Source: Anthostomella pinea (taxonomy: Eukaryota; Ascomycota; Sordariomycetes; Xylariales; Xylariaceae). Taken from it: DNA of 64,000 bases. The position numbers and the translations under genes were made by a program. The notes under the pieces were generated by a model that searched no databases, was not told the DNA's origin, and worked only from the letters and a program-made list of their open reading frames with translations. Below are positions 11,273 through 22,300 of this stretch, piece after piece (positions within the stretch are counted from its first letter, which is position 1; each line of letters starts with the position of its first letter). The DNA is taken from positions 4,402,001 through 4,466,000 of the forward strand of contig CAUWAG010000020.1 of NCBI GenBank assembly GCA_963556695.1, in the 5' to 3' direction.

Positions 11273-12739
11273 ATGGGTAAGCCTCCAGCCAAGCGTATGG
11301 AGATGACGACGCCCCAAAGCCCAATCGTCAGATTATTCCACCCCAGCCAGTACTTGCCTGTGCGAAAGCGACTCATGAAGCACCTGAACACTCTCGAGGT
11401 CCTGCGTCTATGCCAAACGAGCAAGGAGCTGCGATCTCACCTCCAACTCGTCGAGTGGGACATCAACAAAAAACTCAAGCCCTTTTTTGACGATCCCATC
11501 TCTTTCCGCAGCTGCCTTGGCCGTTGCGATGCCTTGATCTTCGGGGATTTCGCGCTACAGTTCCTGGAGCGTGCCTACTGGGCAGATTTCGACCTGGAAA
11601 GTATTGTCCAGAACGGCAGCAAGCTTGAGGAGCTCGCCAAACATGTCACGGAAGTCCAAGGATTTACTTGGGATGAGACTTACACGTTGGACGATGAGAA
11701 GAACATGTCGGACGATGAGACGGCGATGTCAAACAATGGGTTCGAAGAGGTAGGCGTCAACCAGCAATCACACTAAAACAAGCGTTCCGGAGCTAATCAA
11801 AATTTCAAACCAAGTATCGCACTTTCCACAAAGGCGACCTAACAGTTCACCTGTCGATTGCTACAGACATCCCGATCCAAGTTATCCTCCAAGCTTGTTA
11901 TACAACCGCGGCGGTCAACTGCATCTCTTGGAACAAGGCATTTTCTATGTTTCCCAGGACCACATTCATAAGCCACGAAACTATTCCCCTCCAGAACCTT
12001 TACTACTCTCCTCAGATGTCATCAGCAGGGAACTCGTAGAAGGCAGACGAGTAGGTGATTGCATCACTTGCAAACTTCCCCTTGATGTTACTTCTGTGGC
12101 TTCTCCGCCGACGCCCGATTTCGTCCTTGAGCACGCCTGCTTCGAAGTGGCACATCCTCGCGGACCCCGGGCCCCCTATTCACACCAGGGCGACTACGGT
12201 TCCGGTGATTGGGCCGAATTCTACGACAGGGTTTGCCATACGATCGCAGCTTCAGTGGTTCGAAGTCCAGCATTGCGATACAGGTTAGTCATCCGTAAAT
12301 CGCCCACGAAAACAATTTCACGGCATAAATCACCGAAGTCCAGTGCGTGTCCCAGGCGTGGCTTGCTGGAGAAATTACTGGATGATTCCTCATTCCCCTA
12401 CAATTTGTCAACCATAGTCCCTCACACCCATGCTACAGTCCGGGCGTTAATACTGGTCAATTACATAGATACACAAAGGGGTGCTGCCTGTGCCCGTTAC
12501 CGTACCTATGCCCGTGGTCGGCTATTAGTGACATCACAGCGCGTTCGACGCTTGTTCAACTGTCTAAATCAAGTCGCGCGAAGAAAAAGGAGTTATGGGA
12601 AGCTTATACTCTCGGTGAGCTAGCCAGTCAAACCGATCTTGAGTTTGATAAGCCCGCGCGTTGGGACTACATGGACGATGACATTCCACGGATGCTGGAG
12701 TATTGGTGGGACGGCAGCAACCATCCTGCCAATGCATAA
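11273..12739 (+). pseudogene. F-box/nucleotidyltransferase-fold-like hypothetical protein, frame-broken
   Basis: Resembles a large Pezizomycotina family with an N-terminal F-box-like helix bundle followed by a nucleotidyltransferase-like segment; molecular role unknown. Exon 1 (11273..11749) has the F-box-like part 'LPVRKRLMKHLNTLEVLRL' and then 'ALIFGDFALQFLERAYWADF'. Family members usually read SGSxALQ...WPxSDLDIYV there, so the Asp motif seems degraded. A 65-bp intron (11750..11814, CTAAT branch) leads to 'VHLSIATDIPIQVILQACY' and 'ISWNKAFSMFPRTTFI'. The frame then hits TAG near 12033, while the family-like continuation ('RRVGD', 'DFVLEHACFEV') lies in another frame, so a frame shift falls between about 11980 and 12030. 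A probable second intron (about 12286-12529) precedes 'FDKPARWDYMDDDIP' and TAA at 12739. Either a pseudogene or a sequence error. Confidence 0.6.
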
Positions 12740-13239
12740 CTGCCAGCTATACGTCATCTAACCACAGTGCAGTACGCAAGGTCCTCGCAGAAGCACCTCC
12801 ACGTGCTCTTGTACTTGGTGTTGGCAAGGATATAATCTTGCGAGAGACAAGGTCGCTGAGCTTACGTCTGAGCCCAACAGATGGTAAGGTATAGGGTTAT
12901 CAAGCAGAAGATAGAGGACAGCTCGCTAGCTAGCTAGCATACTATGTAGATATAAATTAATGAATCACAGCTGATTCCTCTGCAAGCCAGTCACGGTGTC
13001 ATACAACCGTGCCGGCTTTCTCAGATCGCATATTCCACCTATAGCCTTGCTTGGCTTCGTGCTGTTGCCTAGTCCTGTGAAACCAGCCGTCCATCAACTA
13101 GCTGGGGAAGCAAGGGATGAGCCCCAATGTCTCACATTGAACCGAGCTCTCGTCACGCACAAAAAGGGCATGCTTTTCCCATCACTTTTCTACGTAGGTC
13201 CTCGACCTTCAGCCTACAGCGTGGACAGTATCCGCCGAT
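12740..13239. other. Intergenic spacer with (GCTA)n
   Basis: No gene seen. A short CTAGCTAGCTAGC repeat lies at about 12927-12939. It probably holds the promoter of the 2EXR-like gene. Confidence 0.5.
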
Positions 13240-14697
13240 ATGGATCACAGAGAGAATACGGACTTCAACGAAGTCGTCATGAACTTCTTCGGCAGTCTCA
13301 CTCCAGACATGGTCATTGACGGCCTCATTGACGGCCCTGATGAAATACCCGACATGAAAATCCCAGAGTATCGGAAGAACGCCGCGCCCGCGCTCATGGA
13401 TGACAGTGCAACGGGGTTGCACGTCCTGGTTCCGTCGGCACAGGCAGTCAGGGCGGACACCGAAGTTGACACCAAAGCGTACGCTAACGAGAGCCTGCTG
13501 CTGTTGAGATAGGCAAGGACCCTGTGCCCGAAGCGCGGATGTTTACTCGCTTTGGCGACCTTGCGCCCAAAATTCGACTCCTGATCTCGGAGTACCACTT
13601 CGTGGATAATGTGCTGCCACCGCCTCGCTTCCACCTGCTGGCAGACCCGGCTGGGTGGTTAGACCGGTCTATCCGCATACCTACCCGCAGACCGACATCC
13701 CCCTACATGTGCGGTTTCCTGGAATGCTTGGACAGACCACCATACAGGAAACGGGGACACCTCGAGCAACACGAAATGTAAGATATGCACGCGGTACGTG
13801 AGTTGACGACGGATGGCTAACAGCACTCACAGTACCTGTCACAGCGCTGTGCAAGGGAAAATAAGATGTTCATTCTGCCCGAAATGGTTCAACCGCCGGG
13901 GCAACTTGCGACAACACACGTACCTGCACACGTTGAGGGACCAGCCCTACTCCGGGGCAATGTACCGTCCCGGAGCCGCGGCGTGGTTCGAGGAGGCGAT
14001 GCTAGACCGCCAGGACATCGAAACAGACGACCACCCAAGATGCGGCGATCCACCACCACTGCCAGACCCGCCCCTGATCAACCACGAAGCCTACGCCGTC
14101 GCCCTGGTCTGCTGGCGTCGCTTCCGGCGTCGCTTCCGGGTCGCGGACATCCACTCCAACATCGGCCGCCACCCGGAGGAGCTCCCGGCCGTCTGGGTCA
14201 ACTGACACGCCGACCTCGTTTACGTCGACGACAGCATCGCCGTCGCCGACCTGCAAGCCCTGGCCCAAGCCTCCTGGGCCACCGAGGCCCGCCAGCTGGC
14301 CGTCATGGCCACGCCGCTCAACGCGGCCGCCGTGGCGCCGGAGGATGTCCTAAGGTTCGTCGACGCCTTGCCCAGCCTGCGCGCGCTCTTCGTCGCGCTA
14401 CCCCCGCTCTCCCCAGCGCCTTCATCCGTGCGGGACGCGGACCGAGAGCAAGAGGCCCGGGTGCGGAACCTCAGGCGCGACGCGTACGGGTTCTGCGCTT
14501 GGGAGGCGTACGCGGAGCTGGCGTTGGACCCCGAGCAGCCGGTCCTGGCGCTGCGGGGCCAAGACTGGCTCGTTTGGGGGGTTGCGCGTTGGAATGGTGA
14601 GTTTGTGGATGAGGTGGTAAGGCGACGGGGGAAGAAGGTCAGGGTTGCGGTTGTTTGCGATACGCGTCTGGGGAGGAGGCCGAGGGTTTCTGGATGA
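13240..14697 (+). pseudogene. 2EXR-like protein with two embedded C2H2 zinc fingers, frame-broken
   Basis: Function unknown; 2EXR is a fungal-expanded domain of unclear role. The acidic N-terminus starts at ATG 13240. Near 13490-13500 the frame must shift so that 'TKAYANES' runs into 'PAAVEIGKDPVPEARMFTRF'. Then comes a 2EXR-like start, 'FTRFGDLAPKIRLLISEYHF'. Exon 1 ends at 13777; the 55-bp intron 13778..13832 has a GCTAAC branch site and joins in phase. Across the junction lies a finger of form C-x4-C-x14-H-x4-H, then a textbook finger C-x2-C-x12-H-x3-H ('CSFCPKWF...LRQHTYLH'). A 2EXR-like continuation follows: 'NHEAYAVALVCWRRF', 'VWVN-stop-HADLVYVDDS', 'FVDALPSLRALFVALPP'. The TGA at 14203-14205 sits where the family pattern suggests Trp. 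The same frame stays open to 14697. Sequence from about 13.9 kb is much more GC-rich than its flanks. Confidence 0.6.
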
Positions 14698-15154
14698 TGG
14701 ATGGATGGGGCTGGATGGCGACTTGGGCGGTTGATGGGTGTGGGCTGATTGGGTTTGGTGGACGATGGAGTCTTGTGTGTGCGTGCAATGTACTTGTACT
14801 TATAACTGAACAGAAAGACACCGCTCTGCAGTCAGTCACTCTATGCTCAAGAGTGACGTACGCTCTTCTTGTCGGTCCAGCCGGGGCTTCATCACCCTCA
14901 ATGCCCCAGGAGAATGTCTGACATCGTCCAGTAGCGATACAAATACAGCATCAGTGGTTTCATTGCAGAACGAGGGCCAGATAGAGCGCGCTTCGAAAGT
15001 AATAGACGTGAAGCCGTAGTGCCCCCTAAAGAGGAATATCAGGGGCTGTATACCTATACTGCGAACCATCACCACAGCCCGAAACCGCTCGCAGGCACCG
15101 ACTCACCTCGATGCACGGAACAACGAACACACCACGCTTGAAACTAGTGACTGG

Positions 15155-15300
15155 AGTTGGAATTGCCAGCTCTTTAGGTATAAGGCTGGTGCTGCCCTGA
15201 TTACCGTGTGTTCATTCGTCGTGGTGAGTACAGCTCAACACCGCTCTATGCACTCTAGGGAGAGCTGAGGATGCTGCTCCACGGCATTACTTTAATCAAC
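15155..15300 (+). repeat. Interspersed repeat, copy 1 (partner near 59.55-59.71 kb)
   Basis: Shares a series of blocks in the same order with the 59.6-kb copy: ATTGCCAGC, a GAGGTAT/TAGGTAT block, GTGT(G)TTCA, GTGGTGAGTACAGC versus GTGGTGGACAGC, CTATGCAC(T/C)CTAGGGAGAGCTG, TGCTGCT, and a 3' segment ending ATCAAC. Similarity is imperfect, as for old copies of a short interspersed element. Confidence 0.6.
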
Positions 15301-16254
15301 AGAGACTATCACGCAACCGGAACCAGCACTAATTCCAACCCTCTATATACTGACTGCGAGTCCTTGGGTGCTGGTAAGCAGCTATGCCCGGACACCTACT
15401 GTCTGTCCTCCACCCAAGGCAGCTGCGCAGGACATATTCATTCATCACGTCGGGCACGTAGCCAATACTTGAACCAGGCGCCTCGCCAGGTATCAGCATA
15501 AATGTCGTTCTTCGATCATCTCTTCATCCCCAGATGAACCCTCATAGGGTATCAGTCACATCCTACAGCTGCGCTGCTGTCTGGTTAGACATGGAGGCGC
15601 TATGGGCACTTCCCACCAAGTCCCGGGCTTGGCGATAGGGTGGGCAGTGTCACGGTGGTACTTGCAGATGGTCTGTCCGAAGTACCATGCATCAAGGGCT
15701 ATTAAGAGATAGTGAATGTAATGTTATGGCGTCTGTTGTGGGCCCTAAGTGGAAGGATAGGGGTTAGGAGGGTAGGCGAGAGATTCGCTGCCTTCATTCG
15801 CTCGCCACATGATGGCTGATATTGAGCTCCCTGATCTGCAGTGGTTCAGCTGACGGGGGTCAAAATGTTGAACAAGCGATCTCGTGCCATCCCGAATCAT
15901 CCTGTCTGCCACATCTCCAGATTCTCACGGCCAATTTTGTGTAGGGAGGTGAGTGTTTGCGATACAGATGGCTCAATCTGCGTTGCCCTAAAATAGAACA
16001 TCCGCGAGTTACGGATAGACTGCTCCCATGAGCCTGGACCGAAGCCGAGACTCGCTTGACATTGATTGATACATCTGATGAACATGACGCGATGATGTTA
16101 TCAGTAGCCCAGAGCGCCTTCGAAGAGAACTGTCTAAATACAGCAATCTACTGCCTATGGTAGCCTCCCACGGAACACCTCACCACCACCAGCAACTACG
16201 TGATGTTGTGTGAGGTATAACGAAGCAAGCCTCACATCAGCAGCCTGTCTTAAG

Positions 16255-16510
16255 AGCACAACTCCGCCAACGCCGCCAACGGCGCAATGGACGCCGCAAC
16301 GGCGCAAGGCGCAACGCCGCCCCCCGTCTGCTCCTACGTCACTGATCCTGACGCACCAGTGCCATAAAGTCAGTCGTATTACTCAATCAATCAGCTACTT
16401 GGAAGGTAGTCAACCTCGAACCTCGAACCAATGAACCTAGCTCCCTAAGCCCCTGTCCGCGGCGTGCGGCGTATAACTGTAGCGTGCGGCGTTGTTGCGG
16501 CTCCAACTCC
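16255..16510. repeat. GC-rich GCCGCAACGGCGC-type repeats
   Basis: Two clusters. The first (about 16263-16325) has recurring CGCCGCCAACGGCGC and CGCAACGGCGC units that can pair with each other. The second (about 16460-16500) has two copies of GCGTGCGGCGT and is roughly the reverse complement of the first motif type. It could form stable hairpins; function unknown. Confidence 0.55.
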
Positions 16511-16741
16511 CGTGAAACGTCGTCATACACTTACGTGCCTCTCTCTATTCGGTTTCTATTTTCAGAAAAGGACGGCCCAATTGCGTGCTATTTCCCCTCT
16601 CGGATAGATAGCCAAAAGGCCACCTGTTTCTGTTTATAGCACCACCAGACAGACGACACTCACCAAAACTTCCCTACCCTAGCATGTCAGTGAGTGTATA
16701 TCCCGCAAGGCCCTAGTGCCGGTACATAGCAGGGTCTGGAT

Positions 16742-16775
16742 GAGTGTGTATGTGTGTGTGTGGGTGTGTGTGTGA
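16742..16775. repeat. GT-rich microsatellite
   Basis: Imperfect (GT)n, interrupted by GTA and GGG. Confidence 0.9.
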
Positions 16776-17768
16776 GTCAAGGCAGCAGCGAAAATAGGCA
16801 TGTGACCAAGTAGAGATGTATGTATAGATAAATATCTAGGTAGTCACGTCGGAGGTTACGAGAGAACCCGCCGCATCCAGGGTCGTACGTACAGATGTTT
16901 CAAGTTTCTCGTTTCTATTCTTATCACATCAGCAAGACACCACACCACACCACCTACACCACAGCATAGGATAGCAGTACGAGAAACGCCGTAGTCCAGC
17001 TTCCACCTAAGGTACCTCAGACGCCGAAGCAACTGACCTGGCCCGTATGAGCCTTCCCAGCATCCCCATCGAGATGGCTCAGCTGAAACCCAAACAGAGA
17101 ACACGCACCCCGTACCTGCTTCTCGACCTCAGGCAGCACGATTAAAGTTCCTTCCTTCATTGCGCGTCAACTCCTTCACCCACTCACTTTGCTCGCTCAG
17201 CCACGTTGTCGGCCCGGCCCCGGACGAGATGTCAGACAAAAATAGGTACAGACAAAGGTCTTTCCCCCCTGTCAGGTAGTATTTCGACGCTTTACCTGAT
17301 TCAAGCAAGTGTATCCACAAAGATAGCTCTACAGAACAAAACTCCCTGGTCAAAAGCCCCATGTCTAGTGCGTGGTACCTGACTGGGGAAAGAATCATAC
17401 CCGTAAGGGGTTTTAGGTAATACTACTGGTAAGTAGTACGGCAGAGTCAGCCAGACTGCCGAACTTACCAGGTTGATAATCGTGATAGTGCTGACAGTGA
17501 CGATGGCTATGACTTCATTCGCGGCTCCCATCTCACCTAGGCAGACGTATAGGAAAGTTCCGGTACCTGGATTTAGCTTCCCTCGTCTAGTGCGGCTGAG
17601 AAAAGTTACCGTTCTTAGGGTCTACCAAAAGGACCAAGACTAGGACCCGGCAACCCGCGGGTCTAGTAGGTAGGTACTTTAGATATAGCGCGCACAAGTG
17701 CAAAGCAGAAAAGGCTATGCCTGAATCCTGATGAGGGGCCGGTCGTGGAGAAGACCCGCGAGGGAAGG

Positions 17769-17810
17769 ATAGAGATAGAGAGAGAGATAGAAAGAAAGAT
17801 AGAAAGAGAG
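17769..17810. repeat. Purine-rich GA/GATA tract
   Basis: AGATAGAGAGAGAG-type run with GAAAGAAA units, entirely purine apart from a few T. It may be part of a leader or promoter read from the other strand (CT-rich). Confidence 0.85.
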
Positions 17811-19340
17811 GGGCGCTGAACAAGCGCGCCCGCGTCTGTCTGTGTGTCCGATGTCGTGCGCTGCTGGGTGCGTCCGAGATGCGGCCCAGGTAGGGCTCAT
17901 TCAGGTACCCGGCTGGGAAAGCTTGGGACGGCGGGAGGATGGGAGGATCGACGAGGGTACCAAAACGTGGTTGACGAAGGATTTGGCGCGCTTCTTGCTT
18001 TTCGCGGTTGATGAGAGCTCGAGAAGTTTCCCGATATAGAGCACCGCGTACATACGCAAGGTGGAGTAAGGTCCGCGGAGCTCTGTGATCTCGTGCATGG
18101 TCCCTCTTCACCATGATCCATCGTCAGCAGCATCATCATTATCATCATCCGCGCCGCGCCGACGTCGTCCCCCATGGATCGTGGTGTGCTAAGAATGGGC
18201 CGATCAGGCAGAATTGTCGCTGCCTGGTGAATTCTGTATAGGTAAGAGGAACCTGCGCCGCCGAACCGGAAGACGTCGTGCCCGTTCGGTAGCGGAGAGT
18301 TAGCACGATGTAACGGCTTCCTGCCCGACCCCGTCGCGATACAGATTAGGAAGAGGCACTACGCAGGTCGGGGACGGAAGGAAAAGTACCTGACGTTGAT
18401 CGACATGGCGTTATTCTCCTCGCGGTAAAGCTCATGATGGAGGAGGAAGACGAACCTTGCTGCCCACATGGCAGACCGTTGACTAGCGAGCGCACGAACC
18501 AGCCTATATAGGTACATCCATAAGTCTGGATTGTGGTCCGGGGGACGGGGCCAGGGTGTGGCATGGCGAGGTCTGTACTTCCCAACGGTCAAGGTAGACC
18601 CCTTTCCTCTTCTCGGTGCCGTTGAGCTGCAGTATAACCCACACCTCCATCTACTAGTAGGTAGTAGTGGTAGGCTAGTACTGACTGGGGACGACCAGAG
18701 CAGGTATCGTTGTGCGCGATATTGGTAAATACAGTTACGTCAATGTAAAGTATATGCATCGATGATCCCTCGAGTGATAAATATAGACATCAACAGGGGA
18801 CCTGAACAGGGGGGAGGGGTGTGAGTGGATTATTCGCTAGGCCAGGTCCAGAGGCGAGAGAGAGCATGGGAGGGCATGTACTCACAAGTATCGACGGGTG
18901 ATGAGGCATTGGCCACCCCTGGGCCCCTGGCAGCCAGCATATCTCTGCCCGTCTTGTCTCGTCAGTCTGCCCTGTCTGTCTGGGGTAAGGAGTAACTGTG
19001 TTTTTGATGATCGCCCTGAACCCGGTAGGCCTCGTCTAATCTAACCTCTGCGCGAGGGCCACAATTCAAGTCAGTCTCCATAGCAGAGCCGAATTCGTCG
19101 CCTGTTCTCAGTTTAGAGATCGTCAGACGACCACGTGCGGAGCACCCCATGCATGGCATCAGACCGCTTGTAGGCACACGAAGCTGTGGCCTGGGGTGAC
19201 CCGACTCCACGAAGTTTAATCGTCTCAACATGTCTGTGTGTCTGTTGTCCATCAGCAGGGTGTGTTGCGTGCATGCGTCCGTACTACCCGGCCATGCCAG
19301 ACCGAGGGTGGGCAAGTCGAAACACCGCGCCGGAAGGGTG

Positions 19341-19385
19341 GTGTATGCATATGTATGGGTGTATGCATATGTATGGGTGTATGCA
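19341..19385. repeat. 18-bp tandem repeat, 2.5 copies
   Basis: Perfect unit GTGTATGCATATGTATGG, two full copies plus 9 bp. No gene nearby. Confidence 0.95.
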
Positions 19386-22300
19386 GTAGGTATTTCTGCG
19401 CATCTCATGTTTCAGGTTTCCAGTTGGAGGGTTGCATAGGAACTTGACTGGCCCGGGGGGGTCAACCACGTGCTGTGCAACCATCGATGATCGGAGTCCC
19501 AACGGCTACTCTTGTCACCTGTGTTATACCCCACCTCGATCACCACCGGTTCTTGCCTGCACATACACTAGTACCATGCAGATGAGTGGCGACGGGGCAG
19601 GTCGCAATATACTAGTGCTTGCATACTTCATTTCCCGTTTGCTGGGCCTGCCGTAAGTACCACAGTACAGTAGGCCCTCGCCACGAGCAGCAGCTAGCGA
19701 GCCGAGCCAGTAGGTACCTCCTCGGCTCTGGGTGGCAAACGAGCGGGGTTTCCATGCGTGGGAGGTCATGAACCGCCTTGAAACAATGTACATATTACAT
19801 CAGCTCCCGCGAGGTGCGAGTCGAGACTGCAGCTCAAATCAACATCAGCGTTGCGTTGCAGGTCTAAACCGTGTTACAGAGAGCTTGTCGTGATCTGATA
19901 TCAGAGATCAGCAGGCCTTTGGTGCAGTTCTGCAGTTCTGGAACCAGTCGATCTATCAACTCGAAGACAAATCGCCTTCGAGACTTCGAATCATGCATGA
20001 AGTCTGCCGAAGCGAAGGCCGCGGAGCCCTCCAGAGCCTACAGAACAAGGGACAGGGGCAGCTAGGTTAGCCACCCATTACGGCCATGGCTTAGAGTTCG
20101 AGGCTTGCAGACCGTGGCGGTTGATGCATATCTGGTGGAGGCGAGATAACAACCTTGCTGATTGTTTCATCGTAGAGAACGCTATTCATAGGTATCGGTA
20201 GGGTTAACTCGACGTCTGTGAGGGTCTCGACCTGCCGTTCCGGGAGGGAAACTTCAACGAGCTGGTGTACTGCCCCACCGAGATGTCTTCATGAAACCGG
20301 AAAAGCCTCTCTTGTGGTCGGCGTAGGGTCTGCTTGAATCTACCAAACAACACTGGAAGGACAGCTGTATGAAGCAGGGTTTGCCGCGTGTGGTAAGCTG
20401 AGTGCTGGGAAGAGCTGCCTATTCCGCTCAGTAAGAGTGTGTCAAACTCTCAGGAGGCACAGATGACTTTGTGTCACCAACTGGAAATAAGCAGGTGCCG
20501 GGAAACAGCCTCATGTACTGGAAAACAACAAGCCAACTTTGATCTCTCGGAGTCCAGTGAGAGTCTGGGCCTACAGTGAGTAGTGTATGGTCTGGTGTGC
20601 AGACCACCAACCCGCAACAAAGATGCTTATAACTCCGCACAAGGAAAGGATCACAACGAGGCGGCGAGACAGAAAGTACCATTACGCCAGGTTCTGCAGG
20701 TGGCTCGGTGCTGTAAGTCCCAGGGAGCCTGACACAGAGGCCTCCTCCCAGCTTGGATTCACCTCTCGATCAGTGCCTTGCTATGATAAACGCGTGTGTG
20801 CGCGAACAACTTTACCCCCATCATCAGTTCAGGCCATTGACATGACACAAGGTGTCATCGAAAGCCATCTTGAGCCTAAGTCGAGTATGGGGTAAGGGAC
20901 GAGAGACCATGGTATCCGCGCGACTCTGAAGGGGTGGCCCAGCCGCGCGACCCGCGGGCGGCACCCGCGGCATGGAAGTGACCTCGCCACATCCTTCGGC
21001 TTCCGAGACTTGCCCGTTAGAGATCTGATGCCGGTCAGCGACATCATGCGCAAGATGTCGTGGTGAAAAATGATCCTAAAAATCCGAGAGGCAAAGCAAA
21101 CATCTCGACACAGGGAAGAGTTCCTGCGCGAAGTAGGCGTCTTCTCGGTACTCTCGAGGGCGTAGCCTCCCGAGGCCGTATTTACGCCAGCAAACGTCAC
21201 CTCTTCTTGTGTCCCGCTGGGCTCTACCCGGCCTGAAAGCTAGAAATCCATGGAATCCTAATGGTCCAGAGACGTCAGCCATTGAGTGTTTACACCTCGG
21301 TCTGACAATAAGCTCTCACGCCGTTTGGATGCTCCAGAGGGCACAAATTCCTGCGCTTTTGGGCGCGAAGAATATGCCCCTACCAAGCGACCGAAAATAG
21401 CAGGATAAAGTGCCTATCAGTTGAGTGTGGGTTCACCTTCGGGGCTCAGTATTGCATAGACAAGTCTTGGGGGCATGCATGCCCAGTGTCGCTGCTTTGC
21501 CGCTGCTTTCCCGTGATCGGACAGAGGAAGGCCCGGATCTGGCTCAAGATCTTTAATTAGCAACGAGGAATAGTTCGATGAAAGCTGATGAGCGTAAAGT
21601 CTGCCGCACAGGCACATTGACGCGAACAAAAGGTTCCTCGTTGGAGACAGATCGTCGTATGGGAGCATTAAGGTGAGCTGCAGGTCTCGCATAAGCGCAC
21701 ATGGGAGTAGGAGATGACGGCAAGAGTGCTTGTTGCCATGCGAGCCGACCAGCCAATCTTTGCCGGGCGACAGCTCCCTTGCAGCATGCCAGTCTTACTA
21801 ACCTCTTATGTCAAAATTTGCCAGATGTAGCCTGAATACTCTTCTCAGCCAGAGCCGCTGCGGATTGGTGATTACAGAGCCCGAATATGGGCACCTTGGT
21901 CGACAATGGACACAGATCTGGGAGAATCAACATCTGATCGTCAACAGCCCACCGAACCTCGCCGTGCTCAGCTGACCAGTCAAAGAGCGCTCTTCATTTC
22001 AGACAGTGAGGAGATTTTATGGGTCGGCGTGCTATGAATAGTAACGCAGGCTTAAAGCTCATGGGGCTTGCCAATGATTGTGATAAGAAATCCAGGGCTG
22101 AGCTGGGGATGGGGAGCCACCCGTGGGTTTCCGGAGCCCATGACGACATCTGTCCAAGAGTTCTGATAAGTTCTGCGGCTGACAATAATGACAAAGCGCC
22201 TTGTTGGACTGCCCAGTGCAAGAAGCTTGGGGTACCGGTATTTGGCGTATTCGCTGGATATCCGGGCTGCTAGGTACGTTGGCGGAAATTATTACGCTGA

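Noticed and set aside
14203..14205. Internal TGA as evidence for stop-codon reassignment or selenocysteine
   Set aside because: Other genes use TGA as a normal stop (GDI1, APC2, UTP12), and the gene has a frameshift as well; mutation or error is simpler.
13866..14600. 244-codon open frame (+), Arg/Pro-rich
   Set aside because: Shadow of the 2EXR-like gene in a GC-rich stretch; the other frame carries the zinc finger and 2EXR-like motifs.
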